DNA from: Actinoplanes derwentensis
GTDB taxonomy: Bacteria; Actinomycetota; Actinomycetes; Mycobacteriales; Micromonosporaceae
Reading direction: 5' to 3'
NCBI RefSeq assembly: GCF_900104725.1
Contig: NZ_LT629758.1
Coordinates: 4,292,501 to 4,356,500 of the forward strand
Length of the DNA: 64,000 bases
The stretch's first letter is position 1. Each line of letters begins with the position of its first letter. Position numbers and translations under genes: made by a program. The notes beneath the pieces were generated by a model. It saw nothing but the letters and a program-made list of their open reading frames with translations. It searched no databases and was not told the DNA's origin. Shown here piece after piece: positions 33,217 to 42,122 of the stretch.

Positions 33217-34394
33217 CCGACCCCGCCGCCCGTGCCCGCAGGATCCGCATGCAGGCCCGCGCCTTCCGGACCCGGCTGGACAGCGTGGCCGACGACTTCG
33301 TGGGCCGGGACGAGGTGGTCCGCGTGGTCGGGCTGGCCCTGCTGAGCCAGGAGCACGTGCTGCTCGTCGGCCCGCCGGGCACCGCCAAGACGTCCCTGCT
33401 GGACAGCTTCGCCCGGATACTCGACGTGCGGTACTTCCCGTATCTGCTGACCCGGTTCACCGAGCCCGCCGAGTTGTTCGGGCCGATGGACGTGCACGCC
33501 TTCCAGGAGGAGCGCCGGTTCCGCCTGAACACCGAGGGCATGCTGCCGCAGGCACACCTGGCGTTTCTGGACGAGGTCTTCCAGGGCAGCTCCGCGATCC
33601 TGAACAGCCTGCTCATGCTGATGAACGAGCGGCGGTTCCACAACGGGTCACTGACCGAGCCGGCCGACCTGCTCAGCCTGCTCGGCTCCACCAACGACCT
33701 GCCCGACGACCCGGTCCTGGCCGGGTTCAGCGACCGGTTCCTGCTCCGCGTCGCCGTCGGCTACGTCGACCCGGACCAGATCGACGACCTGCTGATCACC
33801 GGATGGCGCCGGGAGCAACACGCGATGACCGGAACGAGCGTGCCGGATGACGCCGGCCCGGCCCGCTTCTCGCTGGACGAACTGCGGAAACTGCAGACCG
33901 AGGTCGCGCACGTCGACGTCGCGGCCGTCCGTGGCGAGTTCGGCGACATCGTCCGGACCCTGCGGCGGGAAGGGGTGGCCTTCTCCGACCGGCGCGCCGT
34001 CAAGGCCCAGCGCCTCATCGCCGCGTCCGCGCTGCTCGACGCCCGTGCCGTGGCCGAGACGAAGGACTTGGGAGTGCTCGCGCACCTGTGGACCAGGCCG
34101 GGTGACGACAGCACGATCCGGCGGATCCTCGGCGACCACGACATCGCCGCACCCGACGGGCTGTCCCGCGCGCGGTCGGCCGCCGCCCTGCGCCTGGACC
34201 TGACCGAACTCACCGCCCCGGACGACGGCCGGCCGTCCCGGGAACAGCTGCGCGAGCGGGTCCGCCTGCTGCACCGGCTCGGCCGGGAAGCCCATGAGGA
34301 CCACCCGGACGACACCGAACTGCACGCCCGGATCGACGCCGCCCACACCACCGCCATCGACACGTTGCGCCACCATGAACAGCAGGAGAGCTGA
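33213..34394 (+). CDS. MoxR-family AAA+ ATPase
   Basis: A 393-aa RavA/MoxR-type ATPase: Walker A GPPGTAKTSL (about 53), TRFTEPAELFGPMDVHAF insert, Walker B LAFLDEVFQ (about 115), LLMLMNERRFHNG, sensor 1 STNDLP and arginine finger FSDRFLLR. MoxR proteins usually act as chaperones with vWA proteins. The likely vWA partners here are the C-termini of the WD40 proteins at 21493 and 44303. The GTG overlaps the AAA gene stop. Confidence 0.9.
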   Translation: MTDPAARARRIRMQARAFRTRLDSVADDFVGRDEVVRVVGLALLSQEHVLLVGPPGTAKTSLLDSFARILDVRYFPYLLTRFTEPAELFGPMDVHAFQEERRFRLNTEGMLPQAHLAFLDEVFQGSSAILNSLLMLMNERRFHNGSLTEPADLLSLLGSTNDLPDDPVLAGFSDRFLLRVAVGYVDPDQIDDLLITGWRREQHAMTGTSVPDDAGPARFSLDELRKLQTEVAHVDVAAVRGEFGDIVRTLRREGVAFSDRRAVKAQRLIAASALLDARAVAETKDLGVLAHLWTRPGDDSTIRRILGDHDIAAPDGLSRARSAAALRLDLTELTAPDDGRPSREQLRERVRLLHRLGREAHEDHPDDTELHARIDAAHTTAIDTLRHHEQQES

Positions 34395-34395
34395 C

Positions 34396-35169
34396 ATGTG
34401 CAACCCGCGCCGTATCCGCGTACAGGCCAGCCGCCGACTGGCGGAATCGTGGAACCATGAGGTCCGCCGGCAGGTGACGTTGCACGGCGAGGCGGTCGGC
34501 CGGGCCGAGAGCCGCCAGGAGCTCGGTTCCCTGCTCGGCAGGCCGGTGCTGGCCGCCTTGGAACGCATCCTCTCGGCCCACGACGGGTGGCGCGAGATCC
34601 CGGAGGGCTTCCGGTACGACGTCGACGGCGGCTACGTCGTCTACCACCTCGACTCCCGCTCGCTGCAGACCGTCGCCGAGGCGCGCACCGAGGTCTCCGC
34701 GGGCCGGGAGGCCGCCGCCCGGGTCAGCGGCGTCGTCGAGGAGGAGGTCCAGGTCGAGGGCGAGGGCCGCTACTACGACGACGGCTGGGGCGGCCTGACC
34801 GAGGAGACTGCCCGCCGGGACGCCGGCCTCGACGCCGACCGTCTCCTCGACCGGGCCGCGGCCGCCCGGATCGACGCCGCCCGGGCCGCAGCCGAAGCGA
34901 ACACCCAGGCGGAGATCGAGGCCCGGGCACACGCCGAGGCGCAGGCAGCGCTGGCCGAGGCGACGGCGGCCGCCGAGGCGGACCTCGAACGCACCGCGGG
35001 CGGACAGTTGGCGGCGGTCGGGGCACGGGTTCAGGAGGCGTTCAACGTCGTCTTGGCATCGGCCTATCGGGACGCCATCCTGGCCTACGCCCGCAGCCGC
35101 CGGGCACAGGGCCTGCGGGTCTCGGAAGGCGACGGCGTCGTGCGGATCGAGTTCGAGATGGAGCGGTGA
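34396..35169 (+). CDS. Coiled-coil accessory protein
   Basis: A 257-aa protein: an N-terminal globular part (MCNPRRIRVQASRRLAESW) and a long Ala/Glu/Arg coiled coil (about 145-200), then a strand pair at the C-terminus (DGVVRIEFEME). It follows moxR by 1 nt with GGAG 7 nt before its ATG. The MCNPRR opening recalls the X-domain proteins of FtsH-vWA-MoxR ternary systems; this is a recollection and not a proven match. Confidence 0.75.
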   Translation: MCNPRRIRVQASRRLAESWNHEVRRQVTLHGEAVGRAESRQELGSLLGRPVLAALERILSAHDGWREIPEGFRYDVDGGYVVYHLDSRSLQTVAEARTEVSAGREAAARVSGVVEEEVQVEGEGRYYDDGWGGLTEETARRDAGLDADRLLDRAAAARIDAARAAAEANTQAEIEARAHAEAQAALAEATAAAEADLERTAGGQLAAVGARVQEAFNVVLASAYRDAILAYARSRRAQGLRVSEGDGVVRIEFEMER

Positions 35170-35170
35170 G

Positions 35171-35443
35171 ATGCGCTTCCAGGTCCGGTTCGAGTACGAC
35201 GAGGCCACCGGTGAGGTGTCGGTCTTCCAGGTCGACGCCGTCCCCGAGAGCGGGCGCGCGGGCGACCACGATCGCCTCCACGACCAGGTCAGCGCCGAAC
35301 TGGCGGGACTGCTGGAGGTCAACGCCGAGGTCGTCGAGCAGGAGGAGCCGGGCATTCCCGGCAGGCGGCGCGGCTGGCACACCGACCCCGGCGAGACCTC
35401 CCGCGAGCAGCGGCCCGAAGCCCAGGAGGAGTCCGGTGGCTGA
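35171..35443 (+). CDS. Small hypothetical protein of the MoxR module, 90 aa
   Basis: A 90-aa acidic protein starting MRFQVRFEYDEATGEVSVFQ. The first half alternates strand and turn, the second is a disordered Glu-rich tail. It starts 1 nt after the coiled-coil gene and its last 8 nt overlap the next gene. It is probably a conserved small partner of the MoxR module; no function can be given. Confidence 0.7.
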   Translation: MRFQVRFEYDEATGEVSVFQVDAVPESGRAGDHDRLHDQVSAELAGLLEVNAEVVEQEEPGIPGRRRGWHTDPGETSREQRPEAQEESGG

Positions 35444-36041
35444 CCGCGATCTGCTGCAGCGGGCGGCCACCTGTTACCGGCGGGCGGGCCGGCTCGACGA
35501 CGCGGCCCGCTGCTACCGCGGCGCCGCCCTGCATCGTGAGGCCGCGGCCGTCTGGGAATCCCTCGGCGCCCTCGCGGAGGCCGCTGTCGACCTGGCCCGG
35601 GCCGGCCGGCCGGAACAGGCGGCCTGGCTGCTCGTGCACCGTCTCGGCGCGCCCGGCCCGGCCCGGGAACTGATGGAGTCCCACCGGCCGGAACCGGAGA
35701 GCGACGACGGCCACCGCCGGGGGCTGCTACGGAGCCTGGTGCTGGCCCGCTGCGATGTCGCCGACGACACCGGCGCCGCCTCCCCGGCCACGCTCGCGGT
35801 GCTGGACACCATGCTGGCGGAGCTCGAACGGCCGGTTCCGGCCGCTCTGGAACACGACGTCGAGGAATGGGCGGTCGCGCTCGCTGAGACGGTGCACCGC
35901 CCGGACCTGGTGGCCCTGCTGTTCGCGGCGGCCCTCCGCGGTGGCCGGCACGGTGCCGCCCAGCGCTGGAACTCCTGGTCGGTCCGGGTACTGGGGGTTC
36001 CGTTGGTGCTCCCGGCGGGTAGCCCGGCCGGTGGTCGATGA
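35436..36041 (+). CDS. TPR-like helical protein
   Basis: A 201-aa protein. Residues 5-75 are consecutive TPR-like helix pairs (LLQRAATCYRRAGRLDDAAR, then CYRGAALHREAAAVWESLG), suggesting a peptide-binding scaffold. GTG 35436 has AGGAGG 6 nt upstream and lies inside the preceding gene. It overlaps the next gene by ATGA. Confidence 0.75.
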   Translation: MADRDLLQRAATCYRRAGRLDDAARCYRGAALHREAAAVWESLGALAEAAVDLARAGRPEQAAWLLVHRLGAPGPARELMESHRPEPESDDGHRRGLLRSLVLARCDVADDTGAASPATLAVLDTMLAELERPVPAALEHDVEEWAVALAETVHRPDLVALLFAAALRGGRHGAAQRWNSWSVRVLGVPLVLPAGSPAGGR

Positions 36042-37774
36042 GATCACCGCAGCAGCCGCCGGGCCGCCGGGCCTACGTCGGCACCCGCCAGGAACTCGGC
36101 CCCGAACCCGTCGCCCCGGCCGGCGACCCCGCGCCGTCTCCACCGGCCGATCCTTCCCGGCCGGACGGCGACTGGCTGCGGCCGGACGGCGCAGGCAACC
36201 CCGTCGTGGTCGTGGCGGGGCGGTTCGCCGAGCCGAACGCCGCCGCCGGATACCTCGGCCACCTGCTGGACGTGTCCGCTGTCCGGCCCAGTGTGCGCCG
36301 CGGGGACGCCGCCTGGTGGGTGCTCGGCGACATGCCCCTGACCACGGCCCGAGAACTGGTCGAACTGTCCGGCGGGGACCCGTACGTCGTCGACGGCGAC
36401 CGGCTCCGGCTCGACCACGGCTGGGGTCCGCCGCCCGCCGGCCCGCCCCGGCCCGAGGACCCGCACCTACCGGAACTCGCCGAGACGCCGATCGCGGATC
36501 TCGTCATGGCGGCCGGCCTGCGCCGCCGGCCCGCCGCACCGCACCCGTCCGTCGTCGTGCTGACCCGCGCCGCCCGGGCGTCGGCCCTGCTGCATCGAGC
36601 CGCCGACCTGCGGCTCTCCGCGGCCTTCCGGGTGGTTCGGTTACGCCCGCTGTTCGCCGGCGGGCCCGATGACGGCACCGCCGGCGGAAGCCTCGTCCAG
36701 ATCCGGATACGAGGCGGCGGCACGGATCACGGGCAGGTGCCGTCCCACCTGCTCAGCGCCCTCGACGGCGATGGCCAGACACTGGTGCTCCGGGAGATCG
36801 GCGAAGAGCTGCTGATCCAGTACGACCGGCAGGCCCCGCTCAGTGACCGGCAGATCAGCGCCGTCGTGACCGGTGGCACCCTGGTGATCGCCGACCGGCC
36901 GTTCGGATGCTGGTCGCTGGAGCCGCTCGGCGAGTTCACCGACGCCGCCTCGTTGATGACGCTCGGCCCGGCCCATCGGCTGGAACCCGGCGACCCGGCC
37001 GTCACCGACACCGGGCCGGCCGGGGCCCTGCCGAAGCCGATCCCGGTCACCGTGGTGCGCGCGCCGCGCCGGAACGCTCCCGTCGACGCGCTGCTGCTAC
37101 GGGATCGCGACCTGGACGCCGTACGGCTGATCCTGGAAGGGCATCCTCTCGCCGACGTGGCCTTCATCGTCCCCGGACGGGACCATCACCTGCTGATCGC
37201 CGGCGGGGGCGTGGTGGACCGGATCCCGCTGGGACGTTACCTGGCGAGCGCAGCGCCCCAGCCGGTCTATCTGCCGCACGGGTGGCGTACCGATCCGGTG
37301 CTGCCGCCGTCGGTCTACGCCGAACTGGCCGCCCGTGTCCCCGGGCACGCCCTCGTCCTGGAGGCCGACCGCACCCTCGTCTTCGACCTGCAGTTGCGAC
37401 GGCCGGTGTGGGAACTGTGGGCCGGGGCGCTGCCTGCCCTGGACCTGCAGCTCCCGGACGAGGCCGGTGCGGTGCTCGCCGAGGTGGACAAGGCCGCCGA
37501 CCCGTGGGGGCAGAACGGCCCGCGGCCGCTGGTTCCGGCACAGCCCGCGCCGGCTGACGGTGGCCGCCTCCGCAACATCCTGAACCGGCTCCGAAATATC
37601 GGCGACCCCGCGGCGCGCCGGCCGGTGACCTGGCAGCAACGGGCGCTCGACGCGGAGATCGCCGGCGAACTGCGGCAGGCCGCCCGCCTGCACGAGGACA
37701 ACGGAAGCCCACTGAAGGCCGCCCGCCTGTACGAACGTGCGGCCTTCGGCGAAGCGGACGAGCCGAGCCGCTGA
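36038..37774 (+). CDS. Large accessory protein of the MoxR/AAA module, 578 aa
   Basis: No family recognised with confidence. After a Pro-rich N-terminus there are repeated alpha/beta segments (NPVVVVAGRFAEPNAAAGYL, VVVLTRAARASALLHRAADL, GHALVLEADRTLVFD). A TPR-like helical pair ends the protein (EIAGELRQAARLHEDNG, KAARLYERAA). The motif LPHGWRTDPVLPPSVYAELA recalls domains named X or bpX in MoxR-vWA ternary systems. It may be the bridging subunit between the ATPases and the propeller proteins. Confidence 0.7.
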   Translation: MRSPQQPPGRRAYVGTRQELGPEPVAPAGDPAPSPPADPSRPDGDWLRPDGAGNPVVVVAGRFAEPNAAAGYLGHLLDVSAVRPSVRRGDAAWWVLGDMPLTTARELVELSGGDPYVVDGDRLRLDHGWGPPPAGPPRPEDPHLPELAETPIADLVMAAGLRRRPAAPHPSVVVLTRAARASALLHRAADLRLSAAFRVVRLRPLFAGGPDDGTAGGSLVQIRIRGGGTDHGQVPSHLLSALDGDGQTLVLREIGEELLIQYDRQAPLSDRQISAVVTGGTLVIADRPFGCWSLEPLGEFTDAASLMTLGPAHRLEPGDPAVTDTGPAGALPKPIPVTVVRAPRRNAPVDALLLRDRDLDAVRLILEGHPLADVAFIVPGRDHHLLIAGGGVVDRIPLGRYLASAAPQPVYLPHGWRTDPVLPPSVYAELAARVPGHALVLEADRTLVFDLQLRRPVWELWAGALPALDLQLPDEAGAVLAEVDKAADPWGQNGPRPLVPAQPAPADGGRLRNILNRLRNIGDPAARRPVTWQQRALDAEIAGELRQAARLHEDNGSPLKAARLYERAAFGEADEPSR

Positions 37775-37788
37775 AAGGGGGGACCGGC

Positions 37789-39786
37789 ATGACGAACGTT
37801 CGCCCTGACACGATGGCCGTCCCCGGTCCACGACGGCTGGCGGTGACGGTCTCCCTCACCGGGGCGGCGGTGCACGGCGCCCCGGCTCGCCCGCTCCTGG
37901 AACCGCACCGGCCGCTGCCGTTCGGGGTGGCGCGCTGTGATGAATTCGCCGGCGTCATGCGGGCCCTCGGGTTCACCGTCAACGACCGTCGCTGGCTCGA
38001 CGGCCCGGACGAGCCGGACGGGCAGCCGGCCTGGTTCGGCCCGGCCCTGCTGACTGCGGTCCAGGTCAACGCTGTCGTGGAGGGTGCGTTCGACAGTCTG
38101 AAAGAGGCGGACGACCTGCTCGTCGTACATGTCCTCGGCGACTGCGAGGTCGAGGGCGGCACGCACGAGCCGCTGCGGCGGGTGTGGTTGCGAGGGCCGG
38201 ACGGGCACCGGCTCCCCGCGGATGTGGCCTCCTGGCGGGAACGGGCCGCGCAGGCGCCCGGGCGTACCCTCCTGATCCTGGACGTCGGGGCGGCCGTCGA
38301 CACCGTCGCCCCGGAGGCCTATCGCAACTTCACCCCGCACCTCGGGTACTGGATCATCGGGGCGGCGGACGGTGACGGCCAGACCCGGGGCGGGGAGCTC
38401 ACCGGCGCCGTCACCGCGGAACTGGCCGCCCTGAACCAGGAGCACGACGCGACGGTCGGCCCGTTCGCCCTGGATGTCGCGACGCTGCTGGAACGGGTGC
38501 ACCGTCGGGTACCGAACACGTGCTGGGAGCCGCGCACACGGCCGGTTCCCGCCGGGACCGCGCGGACCGACGCCGGACCGGCCCGGACGGCCACGGCCGA
38601 CGTGCGGGCTCATCTGCAGCACTTCCTCACCACCGAGGCGATCGAACCGACCAGCGGTCAGCTCCTGGTGGCCTCCGCCGTCAAGGAGTTCCTCCAGGGT
38701 GACACGATGAATCTCCTGGTGGTGACCGGCAAGCCGGGATCCGGCAAGTCCGCCTTGATCAACAATGCCGTCCGGCCGCATCTGCCCCGTGTGGTCATCG
38801 TGGACTCGCGCAACCAGTCCTTACTGGACCTCATCCGGATCATCAGCGGTCAGCTCGACCCCGGTGGCGACTTCGACTATTCCCAGATGGCTCCGGTGCG
38901 CCCGGTCCTCGACGCGATCATGCGGAGGCGGCTACGGGACGGCGACCCGGCAGCGGTACCGATCATCGTGGTCGACGGTTTCGACCGGGCCATGAACCGG
39001 CGGCAGCTCGTGGACCAGCTGCTCCACCCGCTCGCCTGGTGGGAGGAGGACGGCCTGCGGTGGTGCCGGCTGCTGGTACTCGCCCGCCCCGACGTAACCG
39101 AACTCGATGATCTTCGGCCTCGTGACAGACGACACGAGGCCTGGATCGATCTCGGCGCCGTTCGCCCACCGATGGCCAAGCTCAACGGGGAACTTCGGGC
39201 CCACCTGCGCGAACAGTTCCATCGGCGGCCACTGGCCGGCCGGCACGGTCCGGCCGTGGCCGACGCGCTGGCAGCTGGCATGGCCGACCTGCTGGCCCCG
39301 GCCGGTGACACGGCCGCCGTCGAGCCACTGCCCTGGGGCGAACATCTGGTGGCCGAGCTGTGGCTGCACGAACTGCACCGGGCCGGTGCGGGACCGCGCG
39401 ACATCGCGGCGGCGAAGGCCTTCGTGGCCGGGCTTCCCCGGGACGTGAGTGGCCTCGTACGGCTTGATCTCCGGCGCCTGAACCCGCGGTCCCTCGCCAT
39501 CGCCTGGACGATGGCGTTCGCTCAGGGGGAAGGCTGGTCGCTCGATCACATCGACCTCATCGTCGCCATCGCTCAACGGATGGCGCCGCGAGCGGGTTGC
39601 GACCGCACGGCCATCACCGAGGAATCGCTGCGAGCCGCGCTCGACGGCGACCTCGCCTTTTATGTCCGCCGCTATCCACAACGCGGTGGCGGCGTCGTGG
39701 TCCGGCTGTTCCACGACGCCGTGGCCGAGGAGATCCAGCGCGACAGCCGTCGGAGCTGGACCGCCACTCCCGAGGAGGCGCCATGA
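37789..39786 (+). CDS. Pseudo-caspase STAND NTPase
   Basis: A 665-aa protein. Residues 12-235 have a caspase-like (CHAT/metacaspase) fold outline, but the His-bearing GHG motif reads LLVVHVLGDC and the Cys motif LLILDCC reads LLILDVGAAV, so both catalytic residues are lost. Residues 280-560 are a STAND NTPase: Walker A TGKPGSGKSALIN (about 313), Walker B PIIVVDGFDRA and a helical C-terminus. The sensor repeats are in the next gene. AAAGGGGGG precedes the ATG. Confidence 0.82.
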   Translation: MTNVRPDTMAVPGPRRLAVTVSLTGAAVHGAPARPLLEPHRPLPFGVARCDEFAGVMRALGFTVNDRRWLDGPDEPDGQPAWFGPALLTAVQVNAVVEGAFDSLKEADDLLVVHVLGDCEVEGGTHEPLRRVWLRGPDGHRLPADVASWRERAAQAPGRTLLILDVGAAVDTVAPEAYRNFTPHLGYWIIGAADGDGQTRGGELTGAVTAELAALNQEHDATVGPFALDVATLLERVHRRVPNTCWEPRTRPVPAGTARTDAGPARTATADVRAHLQHFLTTEAIEPTSGQLLVASAVKEFLQGDTMNLLVVTGKPGSGKSALINNAVRPHLPRVVIVDSRNQSLLDLIRIISGQLDPGGDFDYSQMAPVRPVLDAIMRRRLRDGDPAAVPIIVVDGFDRAMNRRQLVDQLLHPLAWWEEDGLRWCRLLVLARPDVTELDDLRPRDRRHEAWIDLGAVRPPMAKLNGELRAHLREQFHRRPLAGRHGPAVADALAAGMADLLAPAGDTAAVEPLPWGEHLVAELWLHELHRAGAGPRDIAAAKAFVAGLPRDVSGLVRLDLRRLNPRSLAIAWTMAFAQGEGWSLDHIDLIVAIAQRMAPRAGCDRTAITEESLRAALDGDLAFYVRRYPQRGGGVVVRLFHDAVAEEIQRDSRRSWTATPEEAP

Positions 39787-42122
39787 CCGGCGACCCGGCA
39801 GGGACTCCCGATCAGGCCGTCTGGGAGGAACTACGACGGCTGGTATACGGCAGCGGCACGGCCCACGGGCGGACCCCCGACGGCAAGAGTCGCTGGGCGG
39901 GCGCCCCGGACTACCTGAAACGACACGCCGCGCGGCACGCCATGCTCGCCGGAGACCTCACCGGACTCCTCGGCGACCCGGAATTCCTCGTCCATGCGGA
40001 CGCCGGCGCTCTCGGCGGTGTCCTCGCCCAGATGACCGAGGCGAGTGACGAACAGTCGCCCGAACTGGTGTACCGCGCCTGCTTCCCGGCCCACCGGGGC
40101 GCCGAGCCGGAGGTGCGGCGACAGATCCTGCTCATCGACGCCGCCCGGCACGGGCAGCGTGACCTGGCGGACCGGCTCCACCACGACGGAACCCGCGCCG
40201 TTCGCTGGGCGACCGGCGTCGGTCGCTCGGCCCGGCTGCGGCACTGCCTGATGCCCCAGGAGAACGAGGGCGGGCCGGTCACGATCCGTGCCGCCGGCAC
40301 CGTGAACGGCCGGACCGTGGTGGTCACGACGTACTCGGGCCCAGGGCACGGCCCCGAGGCCGTGCTCTGGGACCTGACCAGTGGCCGCATCCTGACCGAG
40401 GTCGGCAGAACCACCCGCCAGGAGACCCCTGCTCCGGGATCCGCGCGGTCCGAACCCACCTGCGCCGCCATCACCACGGTGGCAGACGGCACGCTGCTGA
40501 TCATGGGTTACGACGATGGCACCGTGCATGCCTGGGACGCCGCCACCGGCCGGTCCCGCGACGGCTACACGTTCCGGGCACACCCGGCGGGCGCCGGCCG
40601 GGTCGCCGGAGTCACCGCTCTGACCGTGCTGTCCGGCGCCCGCGGGCCGCTGCTGGTCACCGGGGGCCGCGACGGCGCCGTCCGGATCTGGGAGGCTGGC
40701 GACCCGTCCACGACAGGGATGATGAGCAGCTACGAAGAGGCCCACATCGGTGGGGTGTCGGTGCTCTCGGCCGCGCCGGACGGCGGCTCCCCCTGGCACA
40801 TCGTCTCGGCCGGTGTCGACGGCACGGTCCGCACCTGGAGTCTGTCGCCTGACGATGGCATCAGTCCGCTGCAGAAGATCCGGGGCGTGCCGGGTGTGAC
40901 CGCGCTGGGGATTTCCCGGACGCCCGAGATGCACGAGCCGCTCTGCCTTGCCGGTGGCGAGGACGGCTCGGTGACCGTGGTCGACCTCGGGCAGGGCCGC
41001 ATCCACTCAGCGATCATGACCGACGGCCACGGCGCCGTCGACGTCGTGTCGTGGCGCGGACAACCACACGCCGTGACCGGAAACCGGGACGGCATGGTCA
41101 CCGTGTGGGACCTCCGGACCGGCGAGGCTGTCTGCCGGCTCGCCGGCCACGGCGAAGGACTGACCACCGTCGTCGCCGTCGATCTCGGCGGACGGCCACA
41201 CATGGTGAGCGGTTCCTCCGACGGCGCCGTCCGGGTCTGGGATCCCTCGGCGAGCTCAGCCGGTGCGGACGACCCCGGCGGCCTCGGCCGGATCCAGGCG
41301 ACCGTGATCTCCCCGGACGGCCGGCTGGTCGCGGCCGCCGATCCCCGGGGCACCGTCGTCGTCCGCCACATGACTGACGGAACACCGTCCGAGACCCCGG
41401 TCTCCATTCCCACCGCCGGCGACGGCTGTCCGCCGGCACTCGGCTGGACGGCGGGCGAAGGCCCGCTTCTCGCCACCGCAGACCATCGGACGCTCGCCGT
41501 CCACGGCCCGTTCACCGCCGATCGGATCGGGCCCGAACAGCGGTTTCCGATGGATGGCCTGAACGCCATCGCCGTGAACGACACAGCCGGGCATCGCCTT
41601 CTGGCCGCGAGCCGGGCCGCCGAGCCGCTGCAGATCTGGAGCGCCGGTGACCGCCGGCAGTCCTGGACGGCTCCCGGCGATCTGATCGGCCCCGGTGACC
41701 AACTGTGCGCGCTCGCACTCGCTCCCTCTCACCGGCGTCTGGTCGCCGGCGCCACCCTGGGCGGCCAGTTGCTCCTGTGGGACTACTCCCGCGAATGGGC
41801 GGTCCGGTTCCGTGGCGAGTTGACCGGGATCATCTCGCTCGGCTTCGGGCAGGTCCCCTACCACAACGGGGGCAGCGACGTCGCCTGGTGCCTCGCGGCC
41901 GGGCTGGACAGCGGCGACGTCGTGCTGTGGTTCCTCGACGATCAACGGCTCGACGACAGCTTCCTCTACGGCAGCGGGTCAGGACAGACCGGCGACATCC
42001 CGGACACCCCGCATGTCGAGGTCATTCGCTGCCCTGATCCGGTCCACGCGCTGGCCGTGGCGCCGGACGGCTCGATCGTCGTGGCGCAGGGCCCGGACCT
42101 CGTCATCCTGGAGCGCCGGTGA
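39783..42122 (+). CDS. WD40 partner of the STAND NTPase
   Basis: A 779-aa protein. Residues 1-140 are helical and resemble the region that links STAND ATPases to their sensor repeats (YLKRHAARHAMLAGDLTGLL, GDPEFLVHADAGAL). The rest is about fourteen divergent WD40 blades (VLWDLTSGRIL, VHAWDAATGRS, VRIWEAGDP, VTVWDLRTGEAVCRLAGHGE, VRVWDPSAS). The ATG overlaps the STAND stop, so the two genes look like one caspase-STAND-WD40 protein split in two. Confidence 0.83.
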   Translation: MTGDPAGTPDQAVWEELRRLVYGSGTAHGRTPDGKSRWAGAPDYLKRHAARHAMLAGDLTGLLGDPEFLVHADAGALGGVLAQMTEASDEQSPELVYRACFPAHRGAEPEVRRQILLIDAARHGQRDLADRLHHDGTRAVRWATGVGRSARLRHCLMPQENEGGPVTIRAAGTVNGRTVVVTTYSGPGHGPEAVLWDLTSGRILTEVGRTTRQETPAPGSARSEPTCAAITTVADGTLLIMGYDDGTVHAWDAATGRSRDGYTFRAHPAGAGRVAGVTALTVLSGARGPLLVTGGRDGAVRIWEAGDPSTTGMMSSYEEAHIGGVSVLSAAPDGGSPWHIVSAGVDGTVRTWSLSPDDGISPLQKIRGVPGVTALGISRTPEMHEPLCLAGGEDGSVTVVDLGQGRIHSAIMTDGHGAVDVVSWRGQPHAVTGNRDGMVTVWDLRTGEAVCRLAGHGEGLTTVVAVDLGGRPHMVSGSSDGAVRVWDPSASSAGADDPGGLGRIQATVISPDGRLVAAADPRGTVVVRHMTDGTPSETPVSIPTAGDGCPPALGWTAGEGPLLATADHRTLAVHGPFTADRIGPEQRFPMDGLNAIAVNDTAGHRLLAASRAAEPLQIWSAGDRRQSWTAPGDLIGPGDQLCALALAPSHRRLVAGATLGGQLLLWDYSREWAVRFRGELTGIISLGFGQVPYHNGGSDVAWCLAAGLDSGDVVLWFLDDQRLDDSFLYGSGSGQTGDIPDTPHVEVIRCPDPVHALAVAPDGSIVVAQGPDLVILERR

